This document shows positions 17,514 through 26,523 of a DNA stretch of 64,000 nt, one piece after another. The stretch comes from Bacillus alkalisoli (lineage in GTDB: Bacteria > Bacillota > Bacilli > Bacillales > Bacillaceae_I): NCBI RefSeq assembly GCF_002797415.1, contig NZ_KZ454944.1, positions 1,194,655 to 1,258,654 of the forward strand, in the 5' to 3' direction. The notes beneath the pieces are model-generated. The model ran no database searches. It had not been told where the DNA came from and worked only from the letters and a program-made list of their open reading frames with translations. Positions within the stretch are counted from its first letter, which is position 1. Each line of letters begins with the position of its first letter. Both the position numbers and the translations under genes were made by a program.

Positions 17514-18512
17514 ATGAAGTACTTAAACAATCAACAAGGATACACGCTTGTAGCAGTAATTTTAATTATCGCAGTTGTAGGTTTAATGACACCACCTTTG
17601 ATTAACAGTGTGACGAATACATCTAAGCAAAATCAAATAACGGAACAGTCGGTGCAGTTGAAAAATTTAACAGACATGGGAAAACTCTACTTTAGAGAAG
17701 ATGTTAAAAAGGTAACAGTTTCTTCCACTAGTTTAATAACAAACATGAATGCGGATGAAGTGAAAGAGGAATTATCAAGTATTGACAAAGCAGTAGAAAT
17801 TTCATTAACACCTCAAAACGGTAACCTTAAATTTAAAGTGGGTTATGAAGATGTAACAATGGAAGGCGATCAAGTAGTTATTACTTATATTAGTAAAGGA
17901 ATAGCTAATGGGGCTACCTTGAAAGAAAAAGAAGTGATTCGCTTATTGTACGTGAATGCTACCTTACCAGAACCAGAAGATGAAGAGACTCCCGATCCAC
18001 CAGGAACACCTGGAACTGATCCAAATCCAGATGATGATTCTGATTCAGATGACACAGGATCCCAGCCTGGTACAGATGCTCCTGTTTTTAATGATGATGA
18101 TGAAAAGGGGAATTTTATACACAGCTGTAGAAGAAGAGTCGGTAATGGTAATATAAGTGGTAAAAATATCCCATATGACTTTCAAGGCAATATTATTTGT
18201 GATTTGGTTGTTAGCGGTGGAAAAGTAATCATTAATGAAACAATTAATATCGGTGGCAACTCTATTTTGAACGTAAGAAGTAGTGACAGCATTAGCTCCG
18301 TAGTATTCCAAGGTCCAGTTAACGTAGTTAGTAGATTTTCTGAATTGAATGTTATAAATATCTCAGATGTTCAATTTACTAATACTGTAGAAGTTGGTGG
18401 AAACGCCTCTTTATCTATTACTGGTGTGAAGAGAATAGAAGGGAAAAAAGTGTTTTTAATAGATCCAATTGGTAAAGGTGCAAAACATAATATTTCTGTG
18501 AAGTATCGATAA
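17514..18512 (+). CDS. Large PilX/GspK-like minor pilin with linker and beta-rich tail
   Basis: 332 aa, AAAGGTGTG upstream. Leader MKYLNNQQG, then YTLVAVILIIAVVG; position +5 is Ala instead of Glu. About residues 30-150 form a pilin-like domain. About 150-195 is a Pro/Asp-rich linker (TPDPPGTPGTDPNPDDDSDS). About 200-332 is a repetitive, Val/Ile/Gly/Asn-rich region that looks like a short beta-helix (LVVSGGKVIINETINIGG). Loss of Glu5 and the added domain suggest a tip subunit carrying an adhesive domain. This function is inferred. A terminator follows. Confidence 0.7.
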   Translation: MKYLNNQQGYTLVAVILIIAVVGLMTPPLINSVTNTSKQNQITEQSVQLKNLTDMGKLYFREDVKKVTVSSTSLITNMNADEVKEELSSIDKAVEISLTPQNGNLKFKVGYEDVTMEGDQVVITYISKGIANGATLKEKEVIRLLYVNATLPEPEDEETPDPPGTPGTDPNPDDDSDSDDTGSQPGTDAPVFNDDDEKGNFIHSCRRRVGNGNISGKNIPYDFQGNIICDLVVSGGKVIINETINIGGNSILNVRSSDSISSVVFQGPVNVVSRFSELNVINISDVQFTNTVEVGGNASLSITGVKRIEGKKVFLIDPIGKGAKHNISVKYR

Positions 18513-18540
18513 AAGAGTAGATTTTTCTACTCTTTTTATT
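18512..18540 (+). terminator. Terminator of second minor pilin operon
   Basis: Stem AAAGAGTAGA / TCTACTCTTT with a 3-nt loop and a T-rich tail. Confidence 0.85.
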
Positions 18541-18562
18541 TTTGGTTTTTAATTGTGTATTG

Positions 18563-18592
18563 ACATATTTCCTACTGGACAAGTCATATAAT
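18563..18592 (+). promoter_or_regulatory. Candidate sigma-E promoter of spoIVFA-spoIVFB
   Basis: CATATT at 18564-18569 and CATATAAT at 18585-18592, 15 bp apart, fit the sigma-E pattern (-35 ATATT, -10 CATACAAT). The spoIVF operon of B. subtilis is known to be sigma-E dependent. A TTGACA at 18560 is 21 bp from TATAAT, too far for sigma-A. Confidence 0.6.
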
Positions 18593-18627
18593 GCTAGTAC
18601 TAGAAATACAGTTTGGGGGATGTGTGT

Positions 18628-19407
18628 ATGAACGAACAGATTGAAGCGATGAAAAAACGAGCTGCTAAGCGAAGACAAAATAAATTAAAAAATCGAACGA
18701 GGCAAAGTCAAGTGTCGTCGTACATGTTAAAGGATGAAGAAAAATATTCCAATACGTATACATCTTTTGAAGATGGGCCAATGGATGGAAATGGACATCC
18801 TTTGTTCAATAAAGAAGCGTTTATATTTAAAATACTAGCTTCGGCCATTTTAGTACTAGTAGTAGGTATCATGTTTAAAGATGGGTCACCAACCTTTGAA
18901 AAGCCTCGACAATTTGTTGTTCAATCGATGGAACAAAGCTTTCAGTTTGCCGCTGTTTCCAAATGGTATGAAGATCGATTTGGCAGTTTGTCTGCCATTT
19001 TACCAGCACAATTACAACCGACACGTACCAATCCAGAACAAACGAACACTCAATATGCTGTACCAGCAACTAGTCGTGTGATGGAAAACTTCGAAAGCAA
19101 TGGACAAGGCATTCTTGTAGAGACTATTCTTCACTCAAAAGTAGAAGCAATGAATGAAGGATGGGTAAATTTTGTAGGGAAAAAACCTGACACGGGAAAC
19201 ACGATCATTGTTCAACACCCAGACAAAACACAAACGTGGTACGGTCATCTTGCAACGATTGATGTTAAGTTATTTCAATTTGTTGAAACTGGAACAGAAC
19301 TAGGAAGAACGAGTGAAAGTAGTGATGGTACAAACGGAGTTTTTTACTTTGCAATTAAAAAAGAGGATCAATTCATTGATCCAATCCAGGTGATATCATT
19401 TGAATAA
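18628..19407 (+). CDS. spoIVFA: Stage IV sporulation protein FA (M23-like)
   Basis: 259 aa. Basic cytoplasmic N-terminus, a membrane helix at about residues 67-87 and a C-terminal LytM/M23-like domain (NTIIVQHPDKTQTWYGHLATIDV). In B. subtilis it holds the pro-sigma-K protease SpoIVFB inactive in the outer forespore membrane together with BofA. An in-frame TTG exists at 18613, but GGGGGA is best spaced for the ATG at 18628. It overlaps spoIVFB by 8 bp. Confidence 0.9.
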   Translation: MNEQIEAMKKRAAKRRQNKLKNRTRQSQVSSYMLKDEEKYSNTYTSFEDGPMDGNGHPLFNKEAFIFKILASAILVLVVGIMFKDGSPTFEKPRQFVVQSMEQSFQFAAVSKWYEDRFGSLSAILPAQLQPTRTNPEQTNTQYAVPATSRVMENFESNGQGILVETILHSKVEAMNEGWVNFVGKKPDTGNTIIVQHPDKTQTWYGHLATIDVKLFQFVETGTELGRTSESSDGTNGVFYFAIKKEDQFIDPIQVISFE

Positions 19408-20269
19408 TAAATGGCTTGCATTGGCACAGAAAATTCATATTCATCCAATCTTTTGGGTCATTATTGGAATTTCGATTGTGACAGCAAACTTCTGGGAGTT
19501 ACTTCTTTTATTTATTATCGTCTTCGTGCATGAATTAGGCCATTCAGTCGCGGCGACGTTTTTTTCTTGGAGAATTAAACAAATATTAATATTGCCGTTT
19601 GGCGGAGTATGTGAAACGGAAGAACATGGAAATCGACCAGTGAAGGAAGAATTAATTGTTACCCTTGCGGGACCTTTCCAGCACCTTCTTCTCGGTATAG
19701 GTGCCTATGTTCTTCACACTCTTCAATTTCTTTCAACTAGTACATTCGAACTTTTCATGATAATGAATATAATGATCTTTATTGTTAATCTTTTACCAAT
19801 ATGGCCACTCGATGGTGGAAAATTGTTGTTTCTAATCTTAAGTAAAAAACAGCCATTCATAGATGCTTTTGAGAATGTATTGCGTTTTTCTAGCATTTTT
19901 TTAGCATGCTTTTTTATTGTTTATTTATTTATAGACCCTTATCACTTAAATATTTGGATTATCGCTAGTTTCCTTTTTTATTCGCTATACCATGAGTGGA
20001 AGCACCGGCATTATGTGTTTGTTCGATTCCTTGTGGAACGATATTACGGTAAATCTATTAGTTTTTCGAAGATTGAACCGATAGTGGTGGATGAGAAAGA
20101 AAAAATCCAACACGTCCTACAAAAGTTTCAACGTGGATGCAAACACAATGTCATTGTCATGAAAGGCGACAAAAAACAATCACCTCTTGACGAAAACGAA
20201 ATTTTACACGCCTACTTCACCGAAAGATTGACGACAATCGATATAGGAGATATTCTTTATTCATACTAA
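19400..20269 (+). CDS. spoIVFB: Pro-sigma-K intramembrane protease SpoIVFB
   Basis: 289 aa M50B site-2 protease, TTG start with AGGTGAT upstream. Zinc motif HELGH at residues 44-48, third ligand in NLLPIWPLDGG near 138, and about six membrane helices. The C-terminal CBS-like domain (after about 220) senses ATP in the family. It cleaves pro-sigma-K in the mother cell. The start overlaps spoIVFA, which couples expression of enzyme and inhibitor. Confidence 0.93.
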   Translation: MNNKWLALAQKIHIHPIFWVIIGISIVTANFWELLLLFIIVFVHELGHSVAATFFSWRIKQILILPFGGVCETEEHGNRPVKEELIVTLAGPFQHLLLGIGAYVLHTLQFLSTSTFELFMIMNIMIFIVNLLPIWPLDGGKLLFLILSKKQPFIDAFENVLRFSSIFLACFFIVYLFIDPYHLNIWIIASFLFYSLYHEWKHRHYVFVRFLVERYYGKSISFSKIEPIVVDEKEKIQHVLQKFQRGCKHNVIVMKGDKKQSPLDENEILHAYFTERLTTIDIGDILYSY

Positions 20270-20338
20270 TAAGTTAATGCTACTGAGTTGTTTATAAAGC
20301 AAGTTAGTACAATAAACTGTATTATTAATACTTATTAA

Positions 20339-20467
20339 GTTGCAGTTCGTTGTAGGTGTGAGACTCCTGCGGGAATGCGTGTCAAGGGAGACCCCGCAGG
20401 CGCAAAACGCGCCGAGGAGGCTCCCGCGACCGCCCGCGGAAAGCGAGCACCTACAGCGAACTGCAAC
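20339..20467 (+). repeat. R1 palindromic repeat, copy 3
   Basis: Terminal arms GTTGCAGTTCG(T/C)TGTAGGTG are complementary at 19 of 21 positions. The core contains GAGACTCCTGCGGGAA, GACCCCGCAGGCGC, GCCGAGGAGGCTCCCGCG and CGCCCGCGGAAAGCGA. CGTTTAGTA follows the right arm. It occupies most of the spoIVFB-rng gap. Confidence 0.9.
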
Positions 20468-20511
20468 GTTTAGTACGTAAATTTATTTTAATATAAGCGA
20501 GGCAAATTAGT

Positions 20512-21954
20512 TTGAAAGAACTTTGGATGAATATAAAAGGAACCGAAAAAAGGATTGTGTTAAAAGAAGACGGCAAACTAACCGAACTATTTTTCAGCCG
20601 TCCAACTTACAAACAAATCGAAGGAAACATATATTTAGGTCGCGTCTTGAATGTATTACCTGGCATGCAAGCTGCTTTCGTCGATATCGGTGAAGGGCAA
20701 CCAGGCTTCATTCATCGTGACCATTTGTCGTCCTACCAAGCCTCTTTTACACCAAAAGCGGAAAAAGAAAAAACAAGCATCTCTAAATGGGTGCACCAAG
20801 GAGAAGCAATCATCGTTCAAGTATTAAAAGAAGGCGATGGAAATAAAGGACCAAAACTTACTGGCATAATAGAGTTCACTAGTGAACATGTCATCTACCA
20901 ACCACACGGAAGGTTTAAATCTGTGTCGAAAAAAATGAAGAAAGAAGAACGAGAAAAGTGGCGTGAACTTGCAAATAGTTGGTGTACAAAAGAAGAAGGC
21001 ATCATCATCCGCACAAACGCAGAAGGGAAAGCTGTAAGCTTAATCGAAAAAGAGCTTACGGATTTGCAACAGCAATATATTGATTTGCAAAAGAAATCAC
21101 AAAATAGGAAGGCTCCTTCCTTACTCTTTGAAGACAACGACTTTATCGGTAAAACAATAAAGGATATTGGAATAGAAGAAATCCATAAAATCTACATAGA
21201 TGATTCAACGACGTTTCAGTTTTTGAAAAATCACAATGCTCCTGTACATTTTTACAATGGAAAAGAAAATATATTTTCTCATTATGGGATTGAACAGGAA
21301 ATAGAGAAAGTAAGGAAGAAAATTGTATGGCTACCAAGCGGGGGCTATATAATTATTGAACATACCGAAGCAATGACGGTTATTGATGTTAATAGTGGAA
21401 AGTACACAGGGAAAACTAACTTTCAAGAAACGGCAACGCTCATTAACAAAGAAGCGGCAACTGAAATAGCAAGACAACTGAGAGTAAGAGATATTGGCGG
21501 CATTATTATCATTGATTTCATTGAAATGAAAAGCGACAAAGATAGAAACGTAGTCCTTTCTACTTTTAAAGAAGAAACGAAAAAAGATAAAGCAATCGTC
21601 GTACCAGTTGGATTTACCGAACTTGACTTACTGCAAATAACAAGAAAAAAAAGAAGAGAGCCATTAACTAACTTACTCAAGCAATCGTGTGAAGCGTGCC
21701 ATGGTGCTGGGAGAGTTCTTTCTGCAGAAACAGTTGCTTATCAATTAGAAAGGGAGCTTTCAAGCGTTTCTACTGACATAGAGGCGGTGATAGTTGAAAC
21801 AACTAGTAACGTTAAAAGATATCTTCAAACTTTAAGTAACGTACAAGTTGAAGTATTTTATATAGTAAAAGAAGGGGCTCCTTTTTTTGAATTAAGATTT
21901 TTAGGGTCTGTTTTAGATGCGAAAGAACGATTGAAAACGCTAAAAGTATATTGA
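20512..21954 (+). CDS. rng: Ribonuclease G (Rne/Rng family)
   Basis: 480 aa, TTG start. The S1-like domain (IYLGRVLNVLPGMQAAFVDI) lies near residues 40-60. The catalytic RNase H-like core includes TVIDVNSGKYTG (about 287-298) and IIIIDFIEM. The zinc-link motif CEACHGAGR is at about 393-401. It processes rRNA and mRNA in other bacteria. B. subtilis lacks this family and relies on RNase Y and J, so its presence helps place the organism outside the B. subtilis group. A strong rplU promoter overlaps its stop codon. Confidence 0.93.
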   Translation: MKELWMNIKGTEKRIVLKEDGKLTELFFSRPTYKQIEGNIYLGRVLNVLPGMQAAFVDIGEGQPGFIHRDHLSSYQASFTPKAEKEKTSISKWVHQGEAIIVQVLKEGDGNKGPKLTGIIEFTSEHVIYQPHGRFKSVSKKMKKEEREKWRELANSWCTKEEGIIIRTNAEGKAVSLIEKELTDLQQQYIDLQKKSQNRKAPSLLFEDNDFIGKTIKDIGIEEIHKIYIDDSTTFQFLKNHNAPVHFYNGKENIFSHYGIEQEIEKVRKKIVWLPSGGYIIIEHTEAMTVIDVNSGKYTGKTNFQETATLINKEAATEIARQLRVRDIGGIIIIDFIEMKSDKDRNVVLSTFKEETKKDKAIVVPVGFTELDLLQITRKKRREPLTNLLKQSCEACHGAGRVLSAETVAYQLERELSSVSTDIEAVIVETTSNVKRYLQTLSNVQVEVFYIVKEGAPFFELRFLGSVLDAKERLKTLKVY

Positions 21955-21980
21955 CATTGCGATTCTCGCTATGCTAAGAT
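21951..21980 (+). promoter_or_regulatory. rplU operon promoter
   Basis: TTGACA at 21951-21956, 18-bp spacer, then an extended -10 TGCTAAGAT (hexamer 21975-21980). The -35 overlaps the rng stop codon. Confidence 0.8.
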
Positions 21981-21986
21981 ATACTT

Positions 21987-22090
21987 TGTTAGTTTGTAGC
22001 GCACCCGTGCTACAACCGCACAGTCCAGGTACATATAAGGATGAACTAGATTCATACACCTGATGCTGGCGAGTCTTAGTCTAATGAGGA
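21987..22090 (+). ncRNA. L21 leader (ribosomal protein autoregulatory 5'UTR)
   Basis: About 105 nt of structured leader upstream of rplU. The hairpin TTTGTAGCGCACC / GTGCTACAA and the later conserved region ending ACCTGATGCTGGCGAGTCTTAG match what I recall of the Firmicute L21 leader (Rfam RF00559). Its usual place is before rplU. The exact ends are estimated from the promoter and the ribosome binding site. Confidence 0.75.
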
Positions 22091-22100
22091 GGTGCAGAGA

Positions 22101-22409
22101 ATGTACGCAATTATCGAAACTGGTGGTAAACAAATCAAAGTTGAAGAAGGTCAAATGATCTACATCGAGAAACTTGATGCAACTGAAGGTGACACTGTAA
22201 CGTTTGACAAAGTTCTTTTCGTAGGTGGCGAAACTGTTAAAGTTGGTAGCCCTGTTGTAGAAGGTGCTTCTGTAACAGCTAAAGTTGAAAAACAAGGTCG
22301 TGCGAAAAAGCTAACTGTATTCAAATACAAAGCTAAAAAGAACTACCGTAAAAAGCAAGGTCATCGTCAACCTTACACTAAAGTAACTGTTGAAAAAATC
22401 AACGCTTAA
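22101..22409 (+). CDS. rplU: 50S ribosomal protein L21
   Basis: 102 aa. Begins [17 protein letters not shown] and ends with the basic tail [24 protein letters not shown] precedes the ATG at 22101; an in-frame GTG at 22092 lies inside that site and is rejected. First gene of rplU-prp-rpmA. Confidence 0.98.
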   Translation: MYAIIETGGKQIKVEEGQMIYIEKLDATEGDTVTFDKVLFVGGETVKVGSPVVEGASVTAKVEKQGRAKKLTVFKYKAKKNYRKKQGHRQPYTKVTVEKINA

Positions 22410-22422
22410 TTTGGTATAACAG

Positions 22423-23053
<631 letters not shown>

Positions 23054-23061
23054 GGTGATGG

Positions 23062-23100
23062 AATAAAACTCTAGCCGATTGGTTAGAGTTTTATTTTTTT
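23062..23100 (+). terminator. Terminator of rplU-prp-rpmA
   Basis: Stem ATAAAACTCTA / TAGAGTTTTAT with a 10-nt loop and seven T residues. Confidence 0.9.
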
Positions 23101-23227
23101 GTTGATTGGAGTAGAAGGCACTCGTTTTAAGCGGGCAGTCTCGTGAGCCTTCTCGTAGCTTTCGCACAAGCGTGTATCACTTTACCTGCATTTAGGCAGG
23201 AGTCTCGCGCCTTCCACTCCAATCAAC
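23101..23227 (-). repeat. R1 palindromic repeat, copy 4
   Basis: Terminal arms GTTGATTGGAGT(A/G)GAAGGC pair at 19 of 21 positions although the interior is degenerate (GCGGGCAGTCTC at left, AGGAGTCTCGCGC at right). It directly abuts the rpmA terminator. Confidence 0.85.
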
Positions 23228-23330
23228 AAATTAATATTTTACAATTCAATTATCTTTTCCATTCTTTTCTTATCTTTGTTATAATTTGAACAGAAAACTG
23301 TTTCGGAAAAAGTGGTAGGAGACTAATGAA

Positions 23331-23864
23331 ATGAAAAATAGAGATACGATTGAAGTATTGCGTCATTCGAGGCATGATTGGTTAAATAAAATCCAGTTAA
23401 TAAAAGCAAACCTTGCGCTACAACGATATGAACGGATTGAAGACCTTATAAGTGAGATTGTAATGGAAGCCCATCACGAAGCTTGTTTATCTAACTTACA
23501 AGCTCCACAATTTGTCGAATATATTCTAACATTTAGTTGGGAGCCAAAATTATTTTCCATAGAGTATGAAATGCTTAACAACCCACAAAATTTATCGAAT
23601 TATGACAACAAGCTCTACACAGCCATTCAAACATTGTTTCAAACAATTGAAAGTAGTGTGGACAAGCGAGCAGAAAATAAATTATTCTTTAGTATCGAAT
23701 GTGAAGATGGATTCGTTCGTTTCTTTTTCGATTTAAGTGGAATAATATTAGAGAACGATAATGTGAAAATGTGGTTTGATAGTGAAAACTGTATTTTTAC
23801 GAATGTAAATCAAATTGGGACTGACTTGGAATACACAGTAGAGTGTGAAATAATCACAAAATAA
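23331..23864 (+). CDS. spo0B: Sporulation phosphotransferase Spo0B
   Basis: 177 aa. The N-terminal H-box RHSRHDWLNKIQLIKANL places the phosphorylated His at residue 15, corresponding to His30 of the slightly longer B. subtilis protein. The C-terminal part is a degenerate ATPase-like fold. Spo0B passes phosphate from Spo0F to Spo0A. GGTAGGAG is upstream; an ATGAAATGA micro-frame overlaps the start. A TATAAT at 23280-23285 is the likely -10. obgE follows after 38 bp, as in B. subtilis. Confidence 0.93.
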   Translation: MKNRDTIEVLRHSRHDWLNKIQLIKANLALQRYERIEDLISEIVMEAHHEACLSNLQAPQFVEYILTFSWEPKLFSIEYEMLNNPQNLSNYDNKLYTAIQTLFQTIESSVDKRAENKLFFSIECEDGFVRFFFDLSGIILENDNVKMWFDSENCIFTNVNQIGTDLEYTVECEIITK

Positions 23865-23902
23865 AATTCCAATTCTTTTTAGTAGGACGGAGTGAATAAA
23901 AA

Positions 23903-25186
23903 ATGTTTGTCGATCAGGTCAAGATATATGTAAAAGGTGGAGACGGCGGTAACGGTATGGTTGCTTTCCGTCGTGAAAAATATATACCCAATGGTGGTCC
24001 AGCTGGTGGTGACGGAGGAAAAGGTGCTAACGTTATTCTTGAGGTAGAAGAAGGACTAAGAACGTTAATGGACTTCCGTTACAAGCGTCACTTTAAAGCA
24101 AACCGTGGGGAACATGGGATGAGTAAAAACCAGCACGGTCGTAATGCAGAGAGCATGGTTGTTAAAGTTCCACCTGGAACAATCATTAAAGATTTAAAAA
24201 CAGAAGAGATTTTGGCGGATTTAACCGTACATGGTCAACAGTTTGTTGTTGCAAAGGGTGGTCGTGGTGGTAGAGGAAATAGCCGATTTGCTACTCCTTC
24301 AAATCCTGCTCCTGAGCTTTCGGAAAACGGGGAACCAGGACAAGAACGTGACATTATCCTTGAGTTAAAAGTGCTAGCAGATGTAGGTCTTGTAGGATTC
24401 CCGAGTGTTGGTAAATCAACTTTATTATCAGTTGTTTCAGCTGCAAAACCTAAAATTGCGGAATATCACTTCACAACGATTGTTCCAAATCTAGGAGTAG
24501 TAGAAACGGATGATAACCGAAGTTTTGTAATGGCAGACCTACCTGGTTTAATTGAAGGTGCACACGAGGGTGTTGGCCTTGGCCATCAATTCCTACGTCA
24601 TATTGAGCGTACACGTGTTATTTTACATGTTATTGATATGGCAGGAACAGAAGGGCGCGATCCATTTGAGGATTACAATGTAATCAACCAGGAATTAAGT
24701 GAGTACAACCTTCGATTAACAGAGCGTCCACAAATTATTGTAGCCAATAAAATGGACATGCCTGGTGCAGAAGAAAATTTAGAGACGTTTAAAGAGCAAA
24801 TAGGGGATGAAGTGAAGATTTTCCCAATCTCTGCGATTTCCCGCACAGGTTTACGTGATCTTCTATTTGCAGTAGCAGATGAATTAGAGGATGCACCAGA
24901 ATATCCTTTACACGAAGAACAAACGGAAGAATTAAATGTTCTTTATAAGCATGAAAAACAAGAGCTTGGCTTCAAAATTACGCGTGAGCCAGATGGCACA
25001 TGGGTAGTGTCTGGTGAGCAGTTAGAGAAGTTATTCGTTATGACAAACTTCCAACGAGAAGAATCTATTCGTCGTTTCGCTCGCCAATTACGTGGTATGG
25101 GAGTAGACGAAGCCCTACGCCAACGCGGAGCAAAAGACGGCGACATCGTACGCCTAATGGACTTCGAATTCGAATTCATCGATTAA
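23903..25186 (+). CDS. obgE: GTPase ObgE/CgtA
   Basis: 427 aa. Glycine-rich Obg fold (residues 1-157), G domain with GFPSVGKST near 165, DLPG (switch II) and NKMD, then the C-terminal OCT domain typical of Bacilli. It acts in ribosome assembly and the stress response and is essential in B. subtilis. The pairing with spo0B is conserved. Confidence 0.97.
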   Translation: MFVDQVKIYVKGGDGGNGMVAFRREKYIPNGGPAGGDGGKGANVILEVEEGLRTLMDFRYKRHFKANRGEHGMSKNQHGRNAESMVVKVPPGTIIKDLKTEEILADLTVHGQQFVVAKGGRGGRGNSRFATPSNPAPELSENGEPGQERDIILELKVLADVGLVGFPSVGKSTLLSVVSAAKPKIAEYHFTTIVPNLGVVETDDNRSFVMADLPGLIEGAHEGVGLGHQFLRHIERTRVILHVIDMAGTEGRDPFEDYNVINQELSEYNLRLTERPQIIVANKMDMPGAEENLETFKEQIGDEVKIFPISAISRTGLRDLLFAVADELEDAPEYPLHEEQTEELNVLYKHEKQELGFKITREPDGTWVVSGEQLEKLFVMTNFQREESIRRFARQLRGMGVDEALRQRGAKDGDIVRLMDFEFEFID

Positions 25187-25195
25187 TATATTCAC

Positions 25196-25226
25196 TAAAG
25201 AGGGGATGCTTAATCCTCTCTTTTCT
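25196..25226 (+). terminator. Terminator of spo0B-obgE
   Basis: Stem AAGAGGGGAT / ATCCTCTCTT (one G-T pair) with a short loop, then TTTTCT. Confidence 0.8.
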
Positions 25227-25282
25227 GTATATTATTAATAAAAAATGATTAAAAAACCTAAATATACTATTAAGCAAAACAA

Positions 25283-25439
25283 GTTGATGATAGCACGAGG
25301 CGCGAGACTCCTACAGGAAAAACGAAACACGGGAGACCCCACAGGCGCCGTGCGCCGAGGAGTAGGTTTTTTCACTATAGTGATAATAACCATCCTTTTT
25401 ACCGCCCGCGGAAAGCGAGTGCCTCGTGCTATCATCAAC
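25283..25439 (+). repeat. R1 palindromic repeat, copy 5 (with insert B)
   Basis: Terminal arms GTTGATGATAGCACGAGGC are perfectly complementary over 19 bp. The core includes an extra palindromic module (AGGTTTTTTCACTATAGTG followed by ATAATAACC). The right arm is followed by AGTTAGTA. It fills the obgE-pheB gap. Confidence 0.92.
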
Positions 25440-25492
25440 AGTTAGTACCCTATATCTTAGGGTGTCTTGTATTTCATTTAAGGAGAGAGGCT

Positions 25493-25936
25493 GTGCTTAA
25501 CGAGAAATTTTACTTAATTAGAGAAGATGTACTACCAGAAGCAATGGCAAAGGCACTAGAAGCCAAAGAACTACTAGCCAGAGGTAAAGTACCCTCCGTC
25601 GCCGAAGCCGTTAAAAAGGTCGACTTAAGCCGTAGCGCATTTTATAAATATCGCGACACCGTGTTTCCATTTCAAAAAATTGTAAAAGAAAAAATAATCT
25701 CCTTGTTTTTCCATTTAGACGATCAAAAAGGAGCACTATCAGAATTGTTAGCCATTGTAGCTACATCTGGATGCAACGTATTAACAATCCATCAAACCAT
25801 TCCGTTACAAGGAAAAGCTAACGTCACGTTATCTCTAGACATTTCAGCAATAAACGACGATATACATACATTATTAAATAAATTAAAAGCACTAGATTAC
25901 GTTAATAAAGTAGAAATTTTAGGAACCGGCGCATAA
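25493..25936 (+). CDS. pheB: ACT domain protein PheB
   Basis: 147 aa, GTG start with AAGGAGAGAGG. The N-terminal part includes a helix-turn-helix-like segment ([19 protein letters not shown]) and the C-terminal ACT domain begins near residue 73 ([17 protein letters not shown]). ACT domains usually bind amino acids. In B. subtilis pheA (prephenate dehydratase) follows, but here a terminator and the nif/nad genes come next. Confidence 0.92.
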   Translation: MLNEKFYLIREDVLPEAMAKALEAKELLARGKVPSVAEAVKKVDLSRSAFYKYRDTVFPFQKIVKEKIISLFFHLDDQKGALSELLAIVATSGCNVLTIHQTIPLQGKANVTLSLDISAINDDIHTLLNKLKALDYVNKVEILGTGA

Positions 25937-25944
25937 AAAGGAAG

Positions 25945-25984
25945 AAAAAAACGCAAGGAAACATATTCCTCTGCGTTTTTTTCT
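25945..25984. terminator. Bidirectional terminator pheB / niaR
   Basis: Stem AAAAAACGCA(G)AGGAA paired with TTCCT and TGCGTTTTTT, between converging genes, with T runs on both strands. Confidence 0.85.
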
Positions 25985-26523
25985 TATTCTACTAACATTC
26001 CAGCTTTCTTCAAAGCATCACACACTACATTCAATTTCTCTTCACTATCCGCTTCAATCAAATGCAGATGTGTCCCATCTGTGAGTTGAGACAAATAAGA
26101 TGCATTCGTACTTTCGATTCGTTTAATGAATTCATCTACTTCCCTTCTCGTTTCCACCATAACGGAAGCTGTTAAGTCTCCATATACAGGATGCTCGATC
26201 CGTACGTCTTTCACTTTTACACCGTGATCTACTAGTAAGTATAGTTCTTCTTTCGTTCTTTCGGGTGGATGAAAGGACACGATAATCCGCTCTACTTTTT
26301 TCTCCTTCACTGGACTTTTAATATATACATAGCCTTGACTAGTAGCTAAAATAGGCTCGTTTTTAGCTTTAAGAAGCGAAATATCTTGAACGATTACTTG
26401 CCTGCTGACATTTGTTCTTTGGGCAAGTTCGCCTCCTTTTAGTGGCAATTTTTCTGTTTGTAGCCAATCTAAAATTAATTTTCGTCTCTCTTCACCTAAT
26501 ACTTTTTTATCTGATGGTGTCAT
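25984..26523 (-). CDS. niaR: Niacin-responsive repressor NiaR (YrxA)
   Basis: 179 aa. The N-terminal winged helix (LQTEKLPLKGGELAQRTNVSRQVIVQDISLLK) is followed by the 3H domain, whose conserved His residues appear as SFHPPER, LVDHGV, IEHPVYG and GTHLHLIEA. It represses NAD synthesis genes when nicotinic acid is present. It overlaps nifS by 4 bp (ATGA). The likely operator lies at 28034-28047 before nadB. Confidence 0.92.
   Translation of the reverse strand: MTPSDKKVLGEERRKLILDWLQTEKLPLKGGELAQRTNVSRQVIVQDISLLKAKNEPILATSQGYVYIKSPVKEKKVERIIVSFHPPERTKEELYLLVDHGVKVKDVRIEHPVYGDLTASVMVETRREVDEFIKRIESTNASYLSQLTDGTHLHLIEADSEEKLNVVCDALKKAGMLVE

Noticed and set aside
18560..18592. Sigma-A promoter TTGACA / TATAAT before spoIVFA
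   Set aside because: The spacer is 21 bp; the sigma-E reading fits better.
25245..25445. Small Arg-rich ORF
   Set aside because: It is a translation of R1 copy 5. Similar frames arise in other R1 copies (10401-10595, 31687-31869, 36224-36415, 62579-62777) only because the DNA is repeated.
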